Both the position numbers and the translations under genes were made by a program. The notes below the pieces were generated by a model. It saw only the letters and a list, made by a program, of their open reading frames with translations, searched no databases and had not been told where the DNA came from. Below, piece by piece: positions 7,770 to 15,899 of a stretch of 30,165 nucleotides of DNA; position 1 is the first letter of the stretch; each line of letters starts with the position of its first letter. This DNA comes from JAFMIT01 sp044341215 (GTDB lineage Bacteria; Actinomycetota; Actinomycetes; S36-B12; UBA5976). The DNA is taken from positions 1 to 30,165 of the forward strand of contig JBIISC010000014.1 in NCBI GenBank assembly GCA_044341215.1. The letters run 5' to 3'.

Positions 7770-9197
7770 TTGACGCAAACTTTCGCTGATTTTAATTTAG
7801 ATGCACGCCTAGTTGATGCACTTTCTGCAGTGGGCATTAAAGAACCATTTCCAATTCAAACTTTGACCTTGCCGATTGCCTTAGGTGGCAACGACATTAT
7901 TGGTCAAGCAAAAACCGGCACCGGCAAAACCCTTGGCTTTGGTTTACCACTTATTCAAAACGTTTTGAACGTAACTGAAAAAACCAAACTGCCCAAAGCC
8001 CTTGTAGTTGTGCCAACTCGCGAACTTGCCACCCAGGTTGCGAGCGATCTAAGCATCGCTGCATCCAAAACCGATTTAAAAGTGTCGGTTTTTTATGGCG
8101 GTAAGGCATATGAGCCACAAGTAGCAGAATTGAATTCTGGAGTTGACATCGTGGTTGGAACACCAGGCCGTTTAATTGACTTGATGAACCAGAAGATCTT
8201 GAAACTAAATGAAGTTCGAATGTTGGTATTAGACGAAGCAGATGAAATGCTCGACATGGGGTTTTTGCCTGATGTCGAAAAGATTTTGAAGAATCTGCCA
8301 AGCTCAAAACAAATGATGTTGTTTAGCGCAACGATGCCGGGTCAGATTATTAGTTTGGCTCGTTCCCATATGAATAATCCAACACATTTGAATGCCACCG
8401 ACCCTAATGATGAGTCTTCATTGGTTGATGCAATCGAACAACATGTGTGGCGAGCGCATCCGATGGATAAAACTGAACTTATCGGTCGCATCTTGCAAGC
8501 TGAAGGCAGAAATCTTGTAATTATTTTCTGCAAAACTAAGCGCAATGCCCAAAAAGTATTTGAAGACTTGATTGAACGAGGCTTCAAGGCTGGTGCAATC
8601 CATGGAGACATGGGACAAGGTGCTCGTGAAAATGCCCTCAAGCAACTTCGGGCTGGCAAAGTTGATGTATTAGTAGCAACAGACGTAGCGGCTCGTGGTC
8701 TCGATATCGATGGCATCACTCACGTAATCAACTACGAATGTCCAGAAGACGATAAAACTTACGTTCACCGGATTGGCCGAACTGGCCGAGCTGGTGCTGA
8801 TGGAGTTGCAATCACTTTGGTTGACTGGAGCGAGCTAACTCGTTGGCAAATGATTAACAAAACTCTAGGTTTGGCATTCCACGACCCATTGGAGACTTAT
8901 TCAAATTCACCACATGTTTTCACTGGTTTGAAGATTCCAGAGGGCACCAGAGGACGTTTGGTTCCGGAAAAACCTGCTGCACCAAAAGAAAGTCGTGAAT
9001 CTCGAGACAAAAAAGGTTCGAATCCGCGTGGGCAACGAAACAGTGAATCTAGAAATAGCGGTCAAAAATCGACTGAGCATAAATCGAGTGGCCAAGAAAC
9101 TAGCTCACAAAAGACTAATGAAAAACAAGAACCACGTGCTAAAACCGATCAACCGGTAGCACGTAAACGTATTAGGGTTGAACGCAAAGACGTTTAA
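7770..9197 (+). CDS. rhlE: DEAD-box ATP-dependent RNA helicase (RhlE-like)
   Basis: 475 residues. The helicase probably unwinds RNA during ribosome assembly or RNA decay, the usual role of this family. All core motifs are present: the Q-motif (F5, then PFPIQ near 27), AKTGTGKT (Walker A), PTRELA, TPGR, DEAD within VLDEADEMLDMG, SAT, then ARGLD and HRIGRTGRAG in the second RecA domain. The last 75 residues are a disordered, basic tail rich in Ser, Glu, Lys and Arg ending KRIRVERKDV, typical of RNA-binding extensions. The start is TTG: an in-frame TAA lies just upstream, and the next candidate would remove the Q-motif. The gene follows DUF3107 by nine bases. Its stop overlaps that of the convergent parA-like gene. 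The subfamily name comes from synteny with Rv3211. Confidence 0.93.
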   Translation: MTQTFADFNLDARLVDALSAVGIKEPFPIQTLTLPIALGGNDIIGQAKTGTGKTLGFGLPLIQNVLNVTEKTKLPKALVVVPTRELATQVASDLSIAASKTDLKVSVFYGGKAYEPQVAELNSGVDIVVGTPGRLIDLMNQKILKLNEVRMLVLDEADEMLDMGFLPDVEKILKNLPSSKQMMLFSATMPGQIISLARSHMNNPTHLNATDPNDESSLVDAIEQHVWRAHPMDKTELIGRILQAEGRNLVIIFCKTKRNAQKVFEDLIERGFKAGAIHGDMGQGARENALKQLRAGKVDVLVATDVAARGLDIDGITHVINYECPEDDKTYVHRIGRTGRAGADGVAITLVDWSELTRWQMINKTLGLAFHDPLETYSNSPHVFTGLKIPEGTRGRLVPEKPAAPKESRESRDKKGSNPRGQRNSESRNSGQKSTEHKSSGQETSSQKTNEKQEPRAKTDQPVARKRIRVERKDV

Positions 9198-9946
9198 GCA
9201 GTAAGTAGCGAACGAGCTAACTCGCGATAGGCCTTTGCGCCATTTGAGTTTGGATCAGTAGCCAAAATAGAGCGGCCTCGAGCTGGTGCTTCAGCAAATC
9301 GAATCGATCGAGGCACTGGAGCCCAGACCCGTAAACCATATGTGCGTTTAACATCATTCAAGATGGCTCGTTCGTGTTCGTGTTGACCGTCGAACATAAC
9401 GGGCAATACGCCAAGAACTTTGAGTTCTGGATTTGTATATTGCTGCACTTCTTTAATGGTTTCTAGCAATTGCCCCAGTCCACGGTGACTTAACGTTTCA
9501 CAATGCATTGGCACAATCACATCAGTAGCAGTAGTGAGTGCATTTAGCGTCACTATGCCCAGGCTTGGTGAACAATCTAGAAGTACCCAGTCATAAAGAT
9601 CAGAAACCGTTTTCAATGCTTCTCGTAAAACGTATTCGCGACCAGCTGCAGTAACTAGTTGCGCTTCGGTTGCGGTTAATTCGAGGGTTGCTGGAATCAG
9701 ATCCACAAAATCATCTGTGTCAATCATGGTTTCGAACGCTGATGTTGTGCCGAGCAAAATATCGCGAATTGATAGATCAATATCTTCAGGATCAATTCCA
9801 AGTGAAAATGTCAGACTTGCTTGTGGGTCTAAATCAACTAATAAAACTTTTTCGCCGAGTTCAGCTAATGCCGCGCCTAGGGATGCGGTTGTGGTGGTTT
9901 TAGCTACCCCACCTTTTTGATTCACGATAGCAATAATTCTTGTCAT
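9194..9946 (-). CDS. ParA/Soj-family ATPase without a ParB partner (Rv3213c-like)
   Basis: 250 residues. A deviant Walker A KGGVAKTTT (11-19), with the signature lysine, and LLVDLDPQASLT near residue 40 identify a ParA/MinD-type P-loop ATPase of the Soj group. DWVLLDCSPSLG is the Walker B region. No parB gene or parS-like cluster is visible, and the setting (after a DEAD helicase) matches M. tuberculosis Rv3213c rather than the oriC parAB pair. It is therefore probably an orphan positioning or partition ATPase, with cargo unknown. The ATG overlaps the marC stop (TAATG), so the two genes are translationally coupled. Its own stop overlaps the helicase stop on the other strand. Confidence 0.9.
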   Translation of the reverse strand: MTRIIAIVNQKGGVAKTTTTASLGAALAELGEKVLLVDLDPQASLTFSLGIDPEDIDLSIRDILLGTTSAFETMIDTDDFVDLIPATLELTATEAQLVTAAGREYVLREALKTVSDLYDWVLLDCSPSLGIVTLNALTTATDVIVPMHCETLSHRGLGQLLETIKEVQQYTNPELKVLGVLPVMFDGQHEHERAILNDVKRTYGLRVWAPVPRSIRFAEAPARGRSILATDPNSNGAKAYRELARSLLTA

Positions 9947-10563
9947 TACGTACTCGCTTGAATGAATCCGAAAATTGAATCAGCAATTAGTTGCACACCA
10001 ATTGCTGCGAGTAGCAAACCAGCTATTCGTGCCACGATAGTGATGCCAGCATCGCCTAGTAATCGGGCGATACCGCCACTAAACCTCATTGCAACCCAAA
10101 TCAAAATATGAACAACTACCACGCCAAGAGCAAGTGATAAATACTGTGGTGTGCCTTCAGCTTTATTCGCAAACAAAATTGTGGCAACAATTGCGCCAGG
10201 TCCTGCAAGTAGCGGCGTGCCAAGCGGAACTAATGCCACATTCACATCTTTTTCAGCAGTTTCTTTTTCACCTTGACCAGTTAAAAGTTCTAACGAGACT
10301 AGCAAAAGCAATAATCCACCAGCGCCTTGTAGAGCAGGCAGTGAAATCTTCAAATACGACAAAACCTGTTGGCCTAGAACTGCAAACAAAACAATTACCC
10401 CAAAAGAGGTCATAGTTGCTTGGAATGCCAGCCGGGCCCGTTCGCGAACTGGACGCTTTCCTGCCAGCCCGAGGAAAATCGGTACAACTCCGGGCGGATC
10501 CATGATGACGGTAAGAGTCACAATCACAGAGCCTAGGAATCGAAGGTCGAGCAGTTCAGCCAC
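9946..10563 (-). CDS. MarC/YhgN-family integral membrane protein
   Basis: 205 residues with six hydrophobic segments. The features DPPGVVPIFLGLAG (about 22-35) and PLGTPLLAGPGAIVATI (about 112-128) are typical of MarC-family proteins, which have a duplicated three-helix unit. The family was once linked to multiple antibiotic resistance, but its transport function is not established. The GTG start is supported by TACCCT ending six bases upstream. It is the first gene of a two-gene unit with the ParA-like ATPase and is divergent from the PRC/MgtE_N/CBS gene, whose -10 has the same sequence. Confidence 0.9.
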   Translation of the reverse strand: MAELLDLRFLGSVIVTLTVIMDPPGVVPIFLGLAGKRPVRERARLAFQATMTSFGVIVLFAVLGQQVLSYLKISLPALQGAGGLLLLLVSLELLTGQGEKETAEKDVNVALVPLGTPLLAGPGAIVATILFANKAEGTPQYLSLALGVVVVHILIWVAMRFSGGIARLLGDAGITIVARIAGLLLAAIGVQLIADSIFGFIQAST

Positions 10564-10569
10564 GCGTGC

Positions 10570-10575
10570 AGGGTA
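10570..10575 (-). promoter_or_regulatory. -10 element of marC (leaderless start)
   Basis: TACCCT on the minus strand ends six bases before the GTG at 10563. The divergent gene uses the identical hexamer at 10631-10636. Confidence 0.5.
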
Positions 10576-10630
10576 CTAGTAGACGCACAAAGACAGTTAA
10601 ATCATGGTCATTTGCTCTCTTGGGCGCGAT

Positions 10631-10636
10631 TACCCT
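10631..10636 (+). promoter_or_regulatory. -10 element of the PRC/MgtE_N/CBS gene (leaderless start)
   Basis: TACCCT ends six bases before the GTG at 10643. It decides the start: an in-frame ATG at 10604 lies upstream of this promoter and would add 13 residues unlike the family. Confidence 0.55.
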
Positions 10637-10642
10637 TGCCCC

Positions 10643-11899
10643 GTGAAAACCCAGACTCGCATCTATGTAGGACGCCTGGCCGACACTGCAGTTTTTGACC
10701 CTCAGGGCGACTCAGTCGGCAAGGTGCGCGACGTCGTAGTCACTATTCGGGCGGGCAAGGTGCCAAATGTCACAGGTCTTGTGATTGAAGTTCAGCCTCG
10801 TCGTCGGATTTTTATCCCAATTACCCGCGTAACTTCAATTGAGCCTGGTCAAGTCATCACTACCGGCAAAGTTGATTTGCGTCGCTTTGCTCAGCGCAAC
10901 AATGAAACTTTGATGGTTGCACAACTTATAGATAGCAAAGTTAAGTTACTTGCTGGCAATGAAGAAGTTGTGATCGGCGATTTAGCCTTTGAGTGGGATG
11001 CACGCACACGTGATTGGACTATCACGCGAGTCTTTGTTCGCAAACTAGGTTCGGGGTTTCGCCGGCTTGGCGATGGCGTAACAGTTGAATGGAATGAATT
11101 GAGTGGCCTTGGTGGCGACCAACCAGAACAGCTTGTTGATATCTTGCTAGAACAACTTTCTGGAATGCGCGCTGCCGACCTTGCTTCTGCTCTTCGCGAT
11201 TTGCCAGAAAGCCGTCGACTTGCAGTTGTGCAGGAACTTGATGATGAACGGCTTGCCGACGTTTTAGAAGAACTTCCAGAAGATGACCGAGTTGAGTTGG
11301 TTTCAAAACTTGGTTTGGATCGAGTTGTTGATGCAATCGAAGAGATGGATCCAGACGACGCTGCCGACTTGTTGAAAGAACTTCCAAACGAACAAGCGCA
11401 AGAAATTATTGAAGCTCTTGAACCTGAAGATGCTGAAGACCTAAAGCGTTTGATTTCTTATGGCGACTACACCGCTGGCGGCATGATGACAACCGAACCT
11501 GTGATTTTGCCACCAGATGCAACTGTTGCTGATGCTTTGGCACGAGTGCGCAATCCAGCATTATCACCAGCTATTGCTGCACAGGTTTATGTTGTGCGCT
11601 CACCATTTGAAACTCCAACTGGTAAATATCTTGGGGTTGCACATTTCCAAAAACTTTTACGCGAACCGCCTTCATCTTTGGTATCGGCGGTGATTGATAA
11701 AGACTTAGAGCCAATTGGCCCGGAGTCACCATTGACAACTGTTGCTCGCTATTTTGCGACATATAACTTGGTGGCTTTGCCCGTGGTCGACGAAACCGGT
11801 CGATTACTAGGGGCGGTAACAGTGGACGACTTGGTCGACCATATGTTGCCAGAAAATTGGCGAGATAGAGATGATGAGGAGGTGTCTGATGGCTCGTGA
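10643..11899 (+). CDS. Soluble magnesium-sensor-like protein: PRC-barrel-like, MgtE_N and CBS domains (Rv1232c-like)
   Basis: 418 residues from the GTG at 10643. Residues 5-140 look like two PRC-barrel-type beta units (IYVGRLADTAVFD; FEWDARTRDWTITRVFV). Residues 165-275 are an MgtE_N superhelix with repeated acidic helices (LEELPEDDRVELV, IEEMDPDDAADLLKELP). A CBS pair follows (about 285-405), opening with the GDYTAGGMMTTEP motif seen in MgtE transporters. The MgtE channel domain is absent and there is no membrane segment. In MgtE the N and CBS domains gate the channel in response to Mg2+, so a magnesium- or nucleotide-sensing role is inferred. The gene overlaps the DUF1003 membrane gene that follows, and the trio with mrp matches Rv1232c-Rv1231c-Rv1229c. 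Confidence 0.88.
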   Translation: MKTQTRIYVGRLADTAVFDPQGDSVGKVRDVVVTIRAGKVPNVTGLVIEVQPRRRIFIPITRVTSIEPGQVITTGKVDLRRFAQRNNETLMVAQLIDSKVKLLAGNEEVVIGDLAFEWDARTRDWTITRVFVRKLGSGFRRLGDGVTVEWNELSGLGGDQPEQLVDILLEQLSGMRAADLASALRDLPESRRLAVVQELDDERLADVLEELPEDDRVELVSKLGLDRVVDAIEEMDPDDAADLLKELPNEQAQEIIEALEPEDAEDLKRLISYGDYTAGGMMTTEPVILPPDATVADALARVRNPALSPAIAAQVYVVRSPFETPTGKYLGVAHFQKLLREPPSSLVSAVIDKDLEPIGPESPLTTVARYFATYNLVALPVVDETGRLLGAVTVDDLVDHMLPENWRDRDDEEVSDGS

Positions 11900-12422
11900 A
11901 GAAGAACGCCGGGTTGTGCGTGGTCCACGCCTTGATGCACCACTAGAACAGCGTCGTAGCCTTAAACCAACTTACGATCCAGAAACTTTCGGCAAACTGT
12001 CCGAACGCATTGCACGTTTTATTGGTTCTTGGCGCTTTATTGTTTACATGACGGTATTTATTATCGGTTGGGTTTTGTGGAATGTTTTTTCACCAGCAGG
12101 TTTGCGTCCTGACGCATACCCATTCATATTCCTAACTTTTCTATTGTCATTACAAGCTTCTTATGCCGCACCACTTATTTTGTTGGCGCAAAATCGGCAG
12201 GCGGATAGAGATCGCGTAACTTCCGCAGATGATCGATCACGCACTGAACGATTGATAGCAGAGACAGAATTCTTGAGCCGCGAAATTGCTGCAATTCGTA
12301 TCGCGCTTGGCGAAGTTGCAACTCGTGATTTCATCCGTGGTGAACTTGATGAATTGGTTGATGAGGTTGAAATTCGCACAAGAGCAGTTAGCGAAGAACT
12401 CGATGAGCGCCCAGAAGCCTAA
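11889..12422 (+). CDS. DUF1003 membrane protein
   Basis: 177 residues. A basic N-terminus is followed by two hydrophobic helices (about residues 41-62 and 74-96) with GWVLWN and the FIFLTFLLSLQASYAAPLIL core, the hallmark of DUF1003. After these come QNRQADRDR and a charged, probably coiled-coil C-terminal half. The start is the ATG that overlaps the end of the preceding gene, preceded by a strong GAGGAGG site six bases away; an upstream in-frame ATG at 11871 lacks such a site. Tight coupling to the MgtE_N/CBS protein suggests the two work together at the membrane, possibly in magnesium homeostasis. That is inference, as no family function is established. Confidence 0.9.
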   Translation: MAREEERRVVRGPRLDAPLEQRRSLKPTYDPETFGKLSERIARFIGSWRFIVYMTVFIIGWVLWNVFSPAGLRPDAYPFIFLTFLLSLQASYAAPLILLAQNRQADRDRVTSADDRSRTERLIAETEFLSREIAAIRIALGEVATRDFIRGELDELVDEVEIRTRAVSEELDERPEA

Positions 12423-12427
12423 AGATT

Positions 12428-12433
12428 TAGGCT
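12428..12433 (+). promoter_or_regulatory. -10 element of mrp (leaderless start)
   Basis: TAGGCT ends six bases before the GTG at 12440. It lies in the 17-base gap after the DUF1003 stop, so mrp can be transcribed separately from the upstream operon. Confidence 0.55.
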
Positions 12434-12439
12434 CTGCAA

Positions 12440-13564
12440 GTGCTGACTGAAGCGAACGTACTTAAATCTCTAGAAACTGTAGAAGATCCAGAAATCCATA
12501 AGCCAATTACTGAGCTTGGCATGGTGAAGTCAATTTCGATAAATGGATCAGAAGTTACAGTCGCAGTCTTCCTCACAATCAAAGCCTGCCCGATGCGCGA
12601 ATCAATTGTTTCCAGAGTTGAAAATGCAGTTTCCAAAATCGAGGGTGTTTCAAAAGTAATTGTTGAACTCGATGTTATGAGTGACGAACAACGTACTAAG
12701 TTGAAATTGCAGTTACGTGGACCAGAGCGTGAGATTCCATTTGTCCGCCCCGACTCAAAGACAAGAGTGTTCGCAATTGCATCTGGCAAAGGCGGCGTTG
12801 GAAAATCTTCATTAACCGTCAATTTGGCGGTTGCATTCGCCCAAAAAGGTTTGAGTGTTGGCATCATTGATGCGGATATTTACGGTCACTCGATTCCAAG
12901 AATTCTTGGACTTAGTGCCGAGCAAACTCAGATTGATCCGGATTTAAGAATTCCACCTAGTGCGCATGGCGTTAAAGCCCTTTCTGTGCTCGGAATGAAA
13001 GGTGGAGACACTTATCGCCCAGTTGCTTTGCGTGGCCCAATGCTTGGCAAGATGCTTGAACAATTCCTTGCAGATTTTTATTGGGGCGACTTAGACATAC
13101 TGTTATTGGATTTACCACCAGGCACAGGTGATATTGCCATCTCAACCGCTCAATTGTTGCCAAATGCGGAACTGATTGTTGTTACCACGCCACAAATCGC
13201 TGCCGCTGAAGTTGCAATTCGTGCCGGCATGATGGCCACACTTATTTCACAGAAGATTGCTGGCGTAATTGAAAATATGAGCGCAGTTACCTGTGCAAAA
13301 TGTGGTGAAGAAATGGAATTGTTTGGCGCTGGCGGTGGTTTGAAGGTTTCTGAAGAACTTTCTAAATCCACGAACAAAGAAGTACCACTACTTGGCAAGA
13401 TTCCATTTGATGTAAGAATTCGCGAAGGTGGCGATAATGGACTACCACTTCCAATATCGAATCCAGAAGCACCGTCAGTAATTGTGATGAATGAAATTGT
13501 TGACCAACTATTAAAAAATAGCCAGCGATCTTTAGCTGGAAAAGCACTGAAACTATCGAAGTAG
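12440..13564 (+). CDS. mrp: Mrp/ApbC-family iron-sulfur cluster carrier ATPase
   Basis: 374 residues. Residues 1-80 are a MIP18/DUF59 domain (LETVEDPEIHKPITELGMV). Residues 107-370 are a MinD-like P-loop ATPase with deviant Walker A GKGGVGKSS (116-124), DADIYGHSIPR, and DLPPGTGD as Walker B/switch II. A CAKC motif (near residue 277) in ENMSAVTCAKCG would bridge a Fe-S cluster at the dimer interface. The family carries or inserts Fe-S clusters onto apoproteins in the cytoplasm. The GTG start is set by the -10 hexamer. The nitroreductase follows with a six-base gap and is probably co-transcribed. Confidence 0.95.
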   Translation: MLTEANVLKSLETVEDPEIHKPITELGMVKSISINGSEVTVAVFLTIKACPMRESIVSRVENAVSKIEGVSKVIVELDVMSDEQRTKLKLQLRGPEREIPFVRPDSKTRVFAIASGKGGVGKSSLTVNLAVAFAQKGLSVGIIDADIYGHSIPRILGLSAEQTQIDPDLRIPPSAHGVKALSVLGMKGGDTYRPVALRGPMLGKMLEQFLADFYWGDLDILLLDLPPGTGDIAISTAQLLPNAELIVVTTPQIAAAEVAIRAGMMATLISQKIAGVIENMSAVTCAKCGEEMELFGAGGGLKVSEELSKSTNKEVPLLGKIPFDVRIREGGDNGLPLPISNPEAPSVIVMNEIVDQLLKNSQRSLAGKALKLSK

Positions 13565-13570
13565 GAAAAA

Positions 13571-14140
13571 ATGAGAAAAGCCCAAACCACAGCCGAACTA
13601 CACCCAATTATTTTGGAGCGTTGGAGCACTCGTGCTTTCGATGCTGAATACGAAATCTCAGAGCAAGAGATGGTGACAATGTTGGAAGCAGCACGTTGGG
13701 CTGCATCAGCAAATAACTTCCAACCTTGGAGATTCGCTGTCGCTACTCGTGGTGACGAACTTTTTGCGAAATACACCGAGACACTTGCCGGCTTCAACAA
13801 ATCTTGGGCACCGAATGCTTCTGCACTTATTGCCGTGATGTATGAAAAAACAGACGAAAAAGGCGACGTGCGCACCTCTGCACCATTCGATACTGGTTTA
13901 GCGGTTGGTCAATTGGTTTTGCAGGCTCAAGCAATTGAACTTCATACTCACCAAATTGGTGGTTTCGATAAGGATGCACTTCTTGTTGCACTTGGATCAC
14001 CAGAGAATTTACAACCAGTAGTGTTGATTGCAGTTGGCAAATATTCACCAGATACCGATTTGCCACAAGAAATATTGAAACGGGAATCGGGAAATCGCGA
14101 ACGTAAAGAACTTTCAGAGATTGTGATTGCTGGACTTTAA
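13571..14140 (+). CDS. Nitroreductase-family FMN oxidoreductase
   Basis: 189 residues, a standard single-domain length. The FMN-binding pattern RWSTRAFDAEYEIS (17-30), ARWAASANNFQPWRF (41-55) and the late PVVLIAVGK strand identify the nitroreductase fold. Such proteins reduce nitro, quinone or flavin substrates with NAD(P)H; the physiological substrate cannot be read from sequence. AGTAGGAAAAA before the ATG supplies a ribosome binding site. It follows mrp and ends in a shared TTAA with the stop of the convergent ispE gene. Confidence 0.9.
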   Translation: MRKAQTTAELHPIILERWSTRAFDAEYEISEQEMVTMLEAARWAASANNFQPWRFAVATRGDELFAKYTETLAGFNKSWAPNASALIAVMYEKTDEKGDVRTSAPFDTGLAVGQLVLQAQAIELHTHQIGGFDKDALLVALGSPENLQPVVLIAVGKYSPDTDLPQEILKRESGNRERKELSEIVIAGL

Positions 14141-15051
14141 AAGTAAGTAATCTCGGTTACATGAGCCGCTTTCACAGGGCCAACACCTAGAAGGGTTCGT
14201 TGAACCACTCCAGAAATCTGCAACTCGTGGGCGATATGAACTGCGTCTTCATAAGAACGTGCGATGAATGCACAGGTTGGACCACTGCCACTAACAATTC
14301 CGTTTAGTGCACTTGCGTGTGCACCTGCTTGCAAGATTTTCGCCAGTACTGGTCTTTGTGAGATTGCAGGAACCTGCAAGTCATTAACCATCAGTTTTGC
14401 CGCAACCTTAATATCGCCACTAGTTAAGGCAGCTACTAGATCGTTTGGAACTTCAGGTTTAGCAGGGTTCGGATTCAATTCATCAAATACTTTATAGATC
14501 TTCGGTGTGGATAGGCCTTCAGCCGATACTGCAAACACCCAATGAATCTCACCGCGGGTCAATAAGGATGTCACATCCTCGCCGCGACCACGACCAATTG
14601 CTGTCCCACCAACGAGTGGGAATGAAATATCACTGCCTAGTTGAGCAGCGAGATTCATGAGTTCTTCACGCGATAAGTTCAATTGCCAAAGAGCATCACA
14701 GGCAATCAAAGTTCCAGCTGCATCAGCACTGCCACCTGCCATACCACCAGCTATTGGAATGTTTTTATGAACACTTAAATGCACATTTGGTTCCACACCC
14801 GCAAAGTCAGCAATTAATTGCGCAGCTTGCCAAGCTAAGTTTGAATTGTTTAGCGGCAGCGACTCGGCGCCTTCTCCCGAAAATTCAAGTCCTAATACAT
14901 CGCTCGGGGTGGCAACGATTGTGTCGTAGATTCCAACAGCATGAAACAAGGTTTCGATTGGATGAAAACCATCATCCCCAATCCCGCCAACTTTTAGAGC
15001 TAGATTTACTTTGGCAGGAGCCTTGACCTCAACAGACTTAATGCGTGCCAT
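14137..15051 (-). CDS. ispE: 4-diphosphocytidyl-2-C-methyl-D-erythritol kinase (IspE)
   Basis: 304 residues, a GHMP kinase that phosphorylates CDP-methylerythritol in the non-mevalonate isoprenoid pathway. Visible: APAKVNLALKV at the N-terminus (about 11-21), the ATP-binding loop PIAGGMAGGSADAAG (near residue 100), and the C-terminal SGSGPTCAF glycine motif. ATG at 15051 is preferred because GGGGGAG stands a few bases upstream and it forms a TGATG overlap with the rsmA stop. A TTG one codon earlier is also possible. The order rsmA-ispE is the usual actinobacterial one. The stop overlaps that of the convergent nitroreductase. Confidence 0.95.
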   Translation of the reverse strand: MARIKSVEVKAPAKVNLALKVGGIGDDGFHPIETLFHAVGIYDTIVATPSDVLGLEFSGEGAESLPLNNSNLAWQAAQLIADFAGVEPNVHLSVHKNIPIAGGMAGGSADAAGTLIACDALWQLNLSREELMNLAAQLGSDISFPLVGGTAIGRGRGEDVTSLLTRGEIHWVFAVSAEGLSTPKIYKVFDELNPNPAKPEVPNDLVAALTSGDIKVAAKLMVNDLQVPAISQRPVLAKILQAGAHASALNGIVSGSGPTCAFIARSYEDAVHIAHELQISGVVQRTLLGVGPVKAAHVTEITYF

Positions 15052-15899
15052 CAAACTCCCCCAATCTCACGCTTGGCTTTGGCAATCTTCACAAAGTCCA
15101 GCACATCTAATTCTTCGCCACGTAACGTGGGGTCAATTCCAGCATGAATAAGAATTTGTTCGGCTTTGCCATTAGCCCAACTATTCAGTGCCGAGCGCAA
15201 CATTTTGCGACGCTGACCAAATGCTGCATCAATGGCAGCAAACAACTCTGACTGTGCGATATCTGCTAGAGGAGTTTGATGACGTTCAATTAAAATCAAT
15301 GCGCTTTCAATATTTGGCGCTGGCCAAAAAACATTCTTCCCAATCGTCGCTACCTTTTGAACTTTGCCGAACCATCGCGCCTTAACACTCGGCACACCAT
15401 AAATCTTTGAACCCGGGCCAGCGGCAAGTCGATCTGCCACTTCCGATTGCACCATAACAAGCACTCGGTTGATGGATGGAAATTGCGTCAACAGATGAAT
15501 GATTACTGGAACTGAGACGTTATAAGGCAGGTTTGCAACAAGCGCAGTAGGTGACACTGCTAGCTCTTTAATTGTCAAGGCATCGGTTTGCAAGACTGTC
15601 AATATCCCAGAAAATTCAACCGCCTTTTTGCTAACAGTTATAGGCAATAGGTCTGCAAGTTTCGGATCGATTTCAATAACAGTTAGTGATTTACTAGCTG
15701 GCAACAGCCCAAGTGTGAGGGAACCAAGTCCAGGTCCCACTTCTAATACATCGTCAAATTCTGTAATTCCCGAATGCTTAACAATGAATCGAACCGTGTT
15801 TGCATCAATAACAAAGTTTTGGCCCCAAATTTTGGTTGGCTTCAAGTCGATGCTTGCTGCTAATGACCGGATCTCACTGGCTCCAAGAAGTTCAGACAT
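15051..15899 (-). CDS. rsmA: 16S rRNA dimethyladenosine transferase RsmA (KsgA)
   Basis: 282 residues. It dimethylates the two adjacent adenines of the 3'-terminal 16S rRNA helix during small-subunit maturation. Motifs: WGQNFVIDANTV (about 25-36), the SAM-binding VLEVGPGLGSLT, and the catalytic NLPYNVS. I place the start at ATG 15899, giving MSELLGASEIR as in actinobacterial relatives. Upstream in-frame ATGs would add up to 26 unrelated residues lying inside tatD. With this start, tatD and rsmA overlap by eight bases. In mycobacteria and streptomycetes rpfB lies between these two genes; here there is no room for it. Confidence 0.94.
   Translation of the reverse strand: MSELLGASEIRSLAASIDLKPTKIWGQNFVIDANTVRFIVKHSGITEFDDVLEVGPGLGSLTLGLLPASKSLTVIEIDPKLADLLPITVSKKAVEFSGILTVLQTDALTIKELAVSPTALVANLPYNVSVPVIIHLLTQFPSINRVLVMVQSEVADRLAAGPGSKIYGVPSVKARWFGKVQKVATIGKNVFWPAPNIESALILIERHQTPLADIAQSELFAAIDAAFGQRRKMLRSALNSWANGKAEQILIHAGIDPTLRGEELDVLDFVKIAKAKREIGGV

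Noticed and set aside
9194..9946. The ParA-like gene as part of a plasmid or the oriC partition locus.
   Set aside because: No parB, parS-like repeats, dnaA or plasmid replication gene is near, and the neighbourhood matches the chromosomal orphan paralogue.
10604..10642. ATG at 10604 as the start of the PRC/MgtE_N/CBS protein.
   Set aside because: It lies upstream of the TACCCT -10 and adds 13 residues unlike the family. GTG at 10643 has the six-base promoter spacing.
13150..13875. A 241-codon open frame on the minus strand across mrp and the nitroreductase gene.
   Set aside because: It lies wholly antisense to two clearly conserved proteins, has serine-rich low-complexity composition and matches no family. 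It is a codon-bias shadow.
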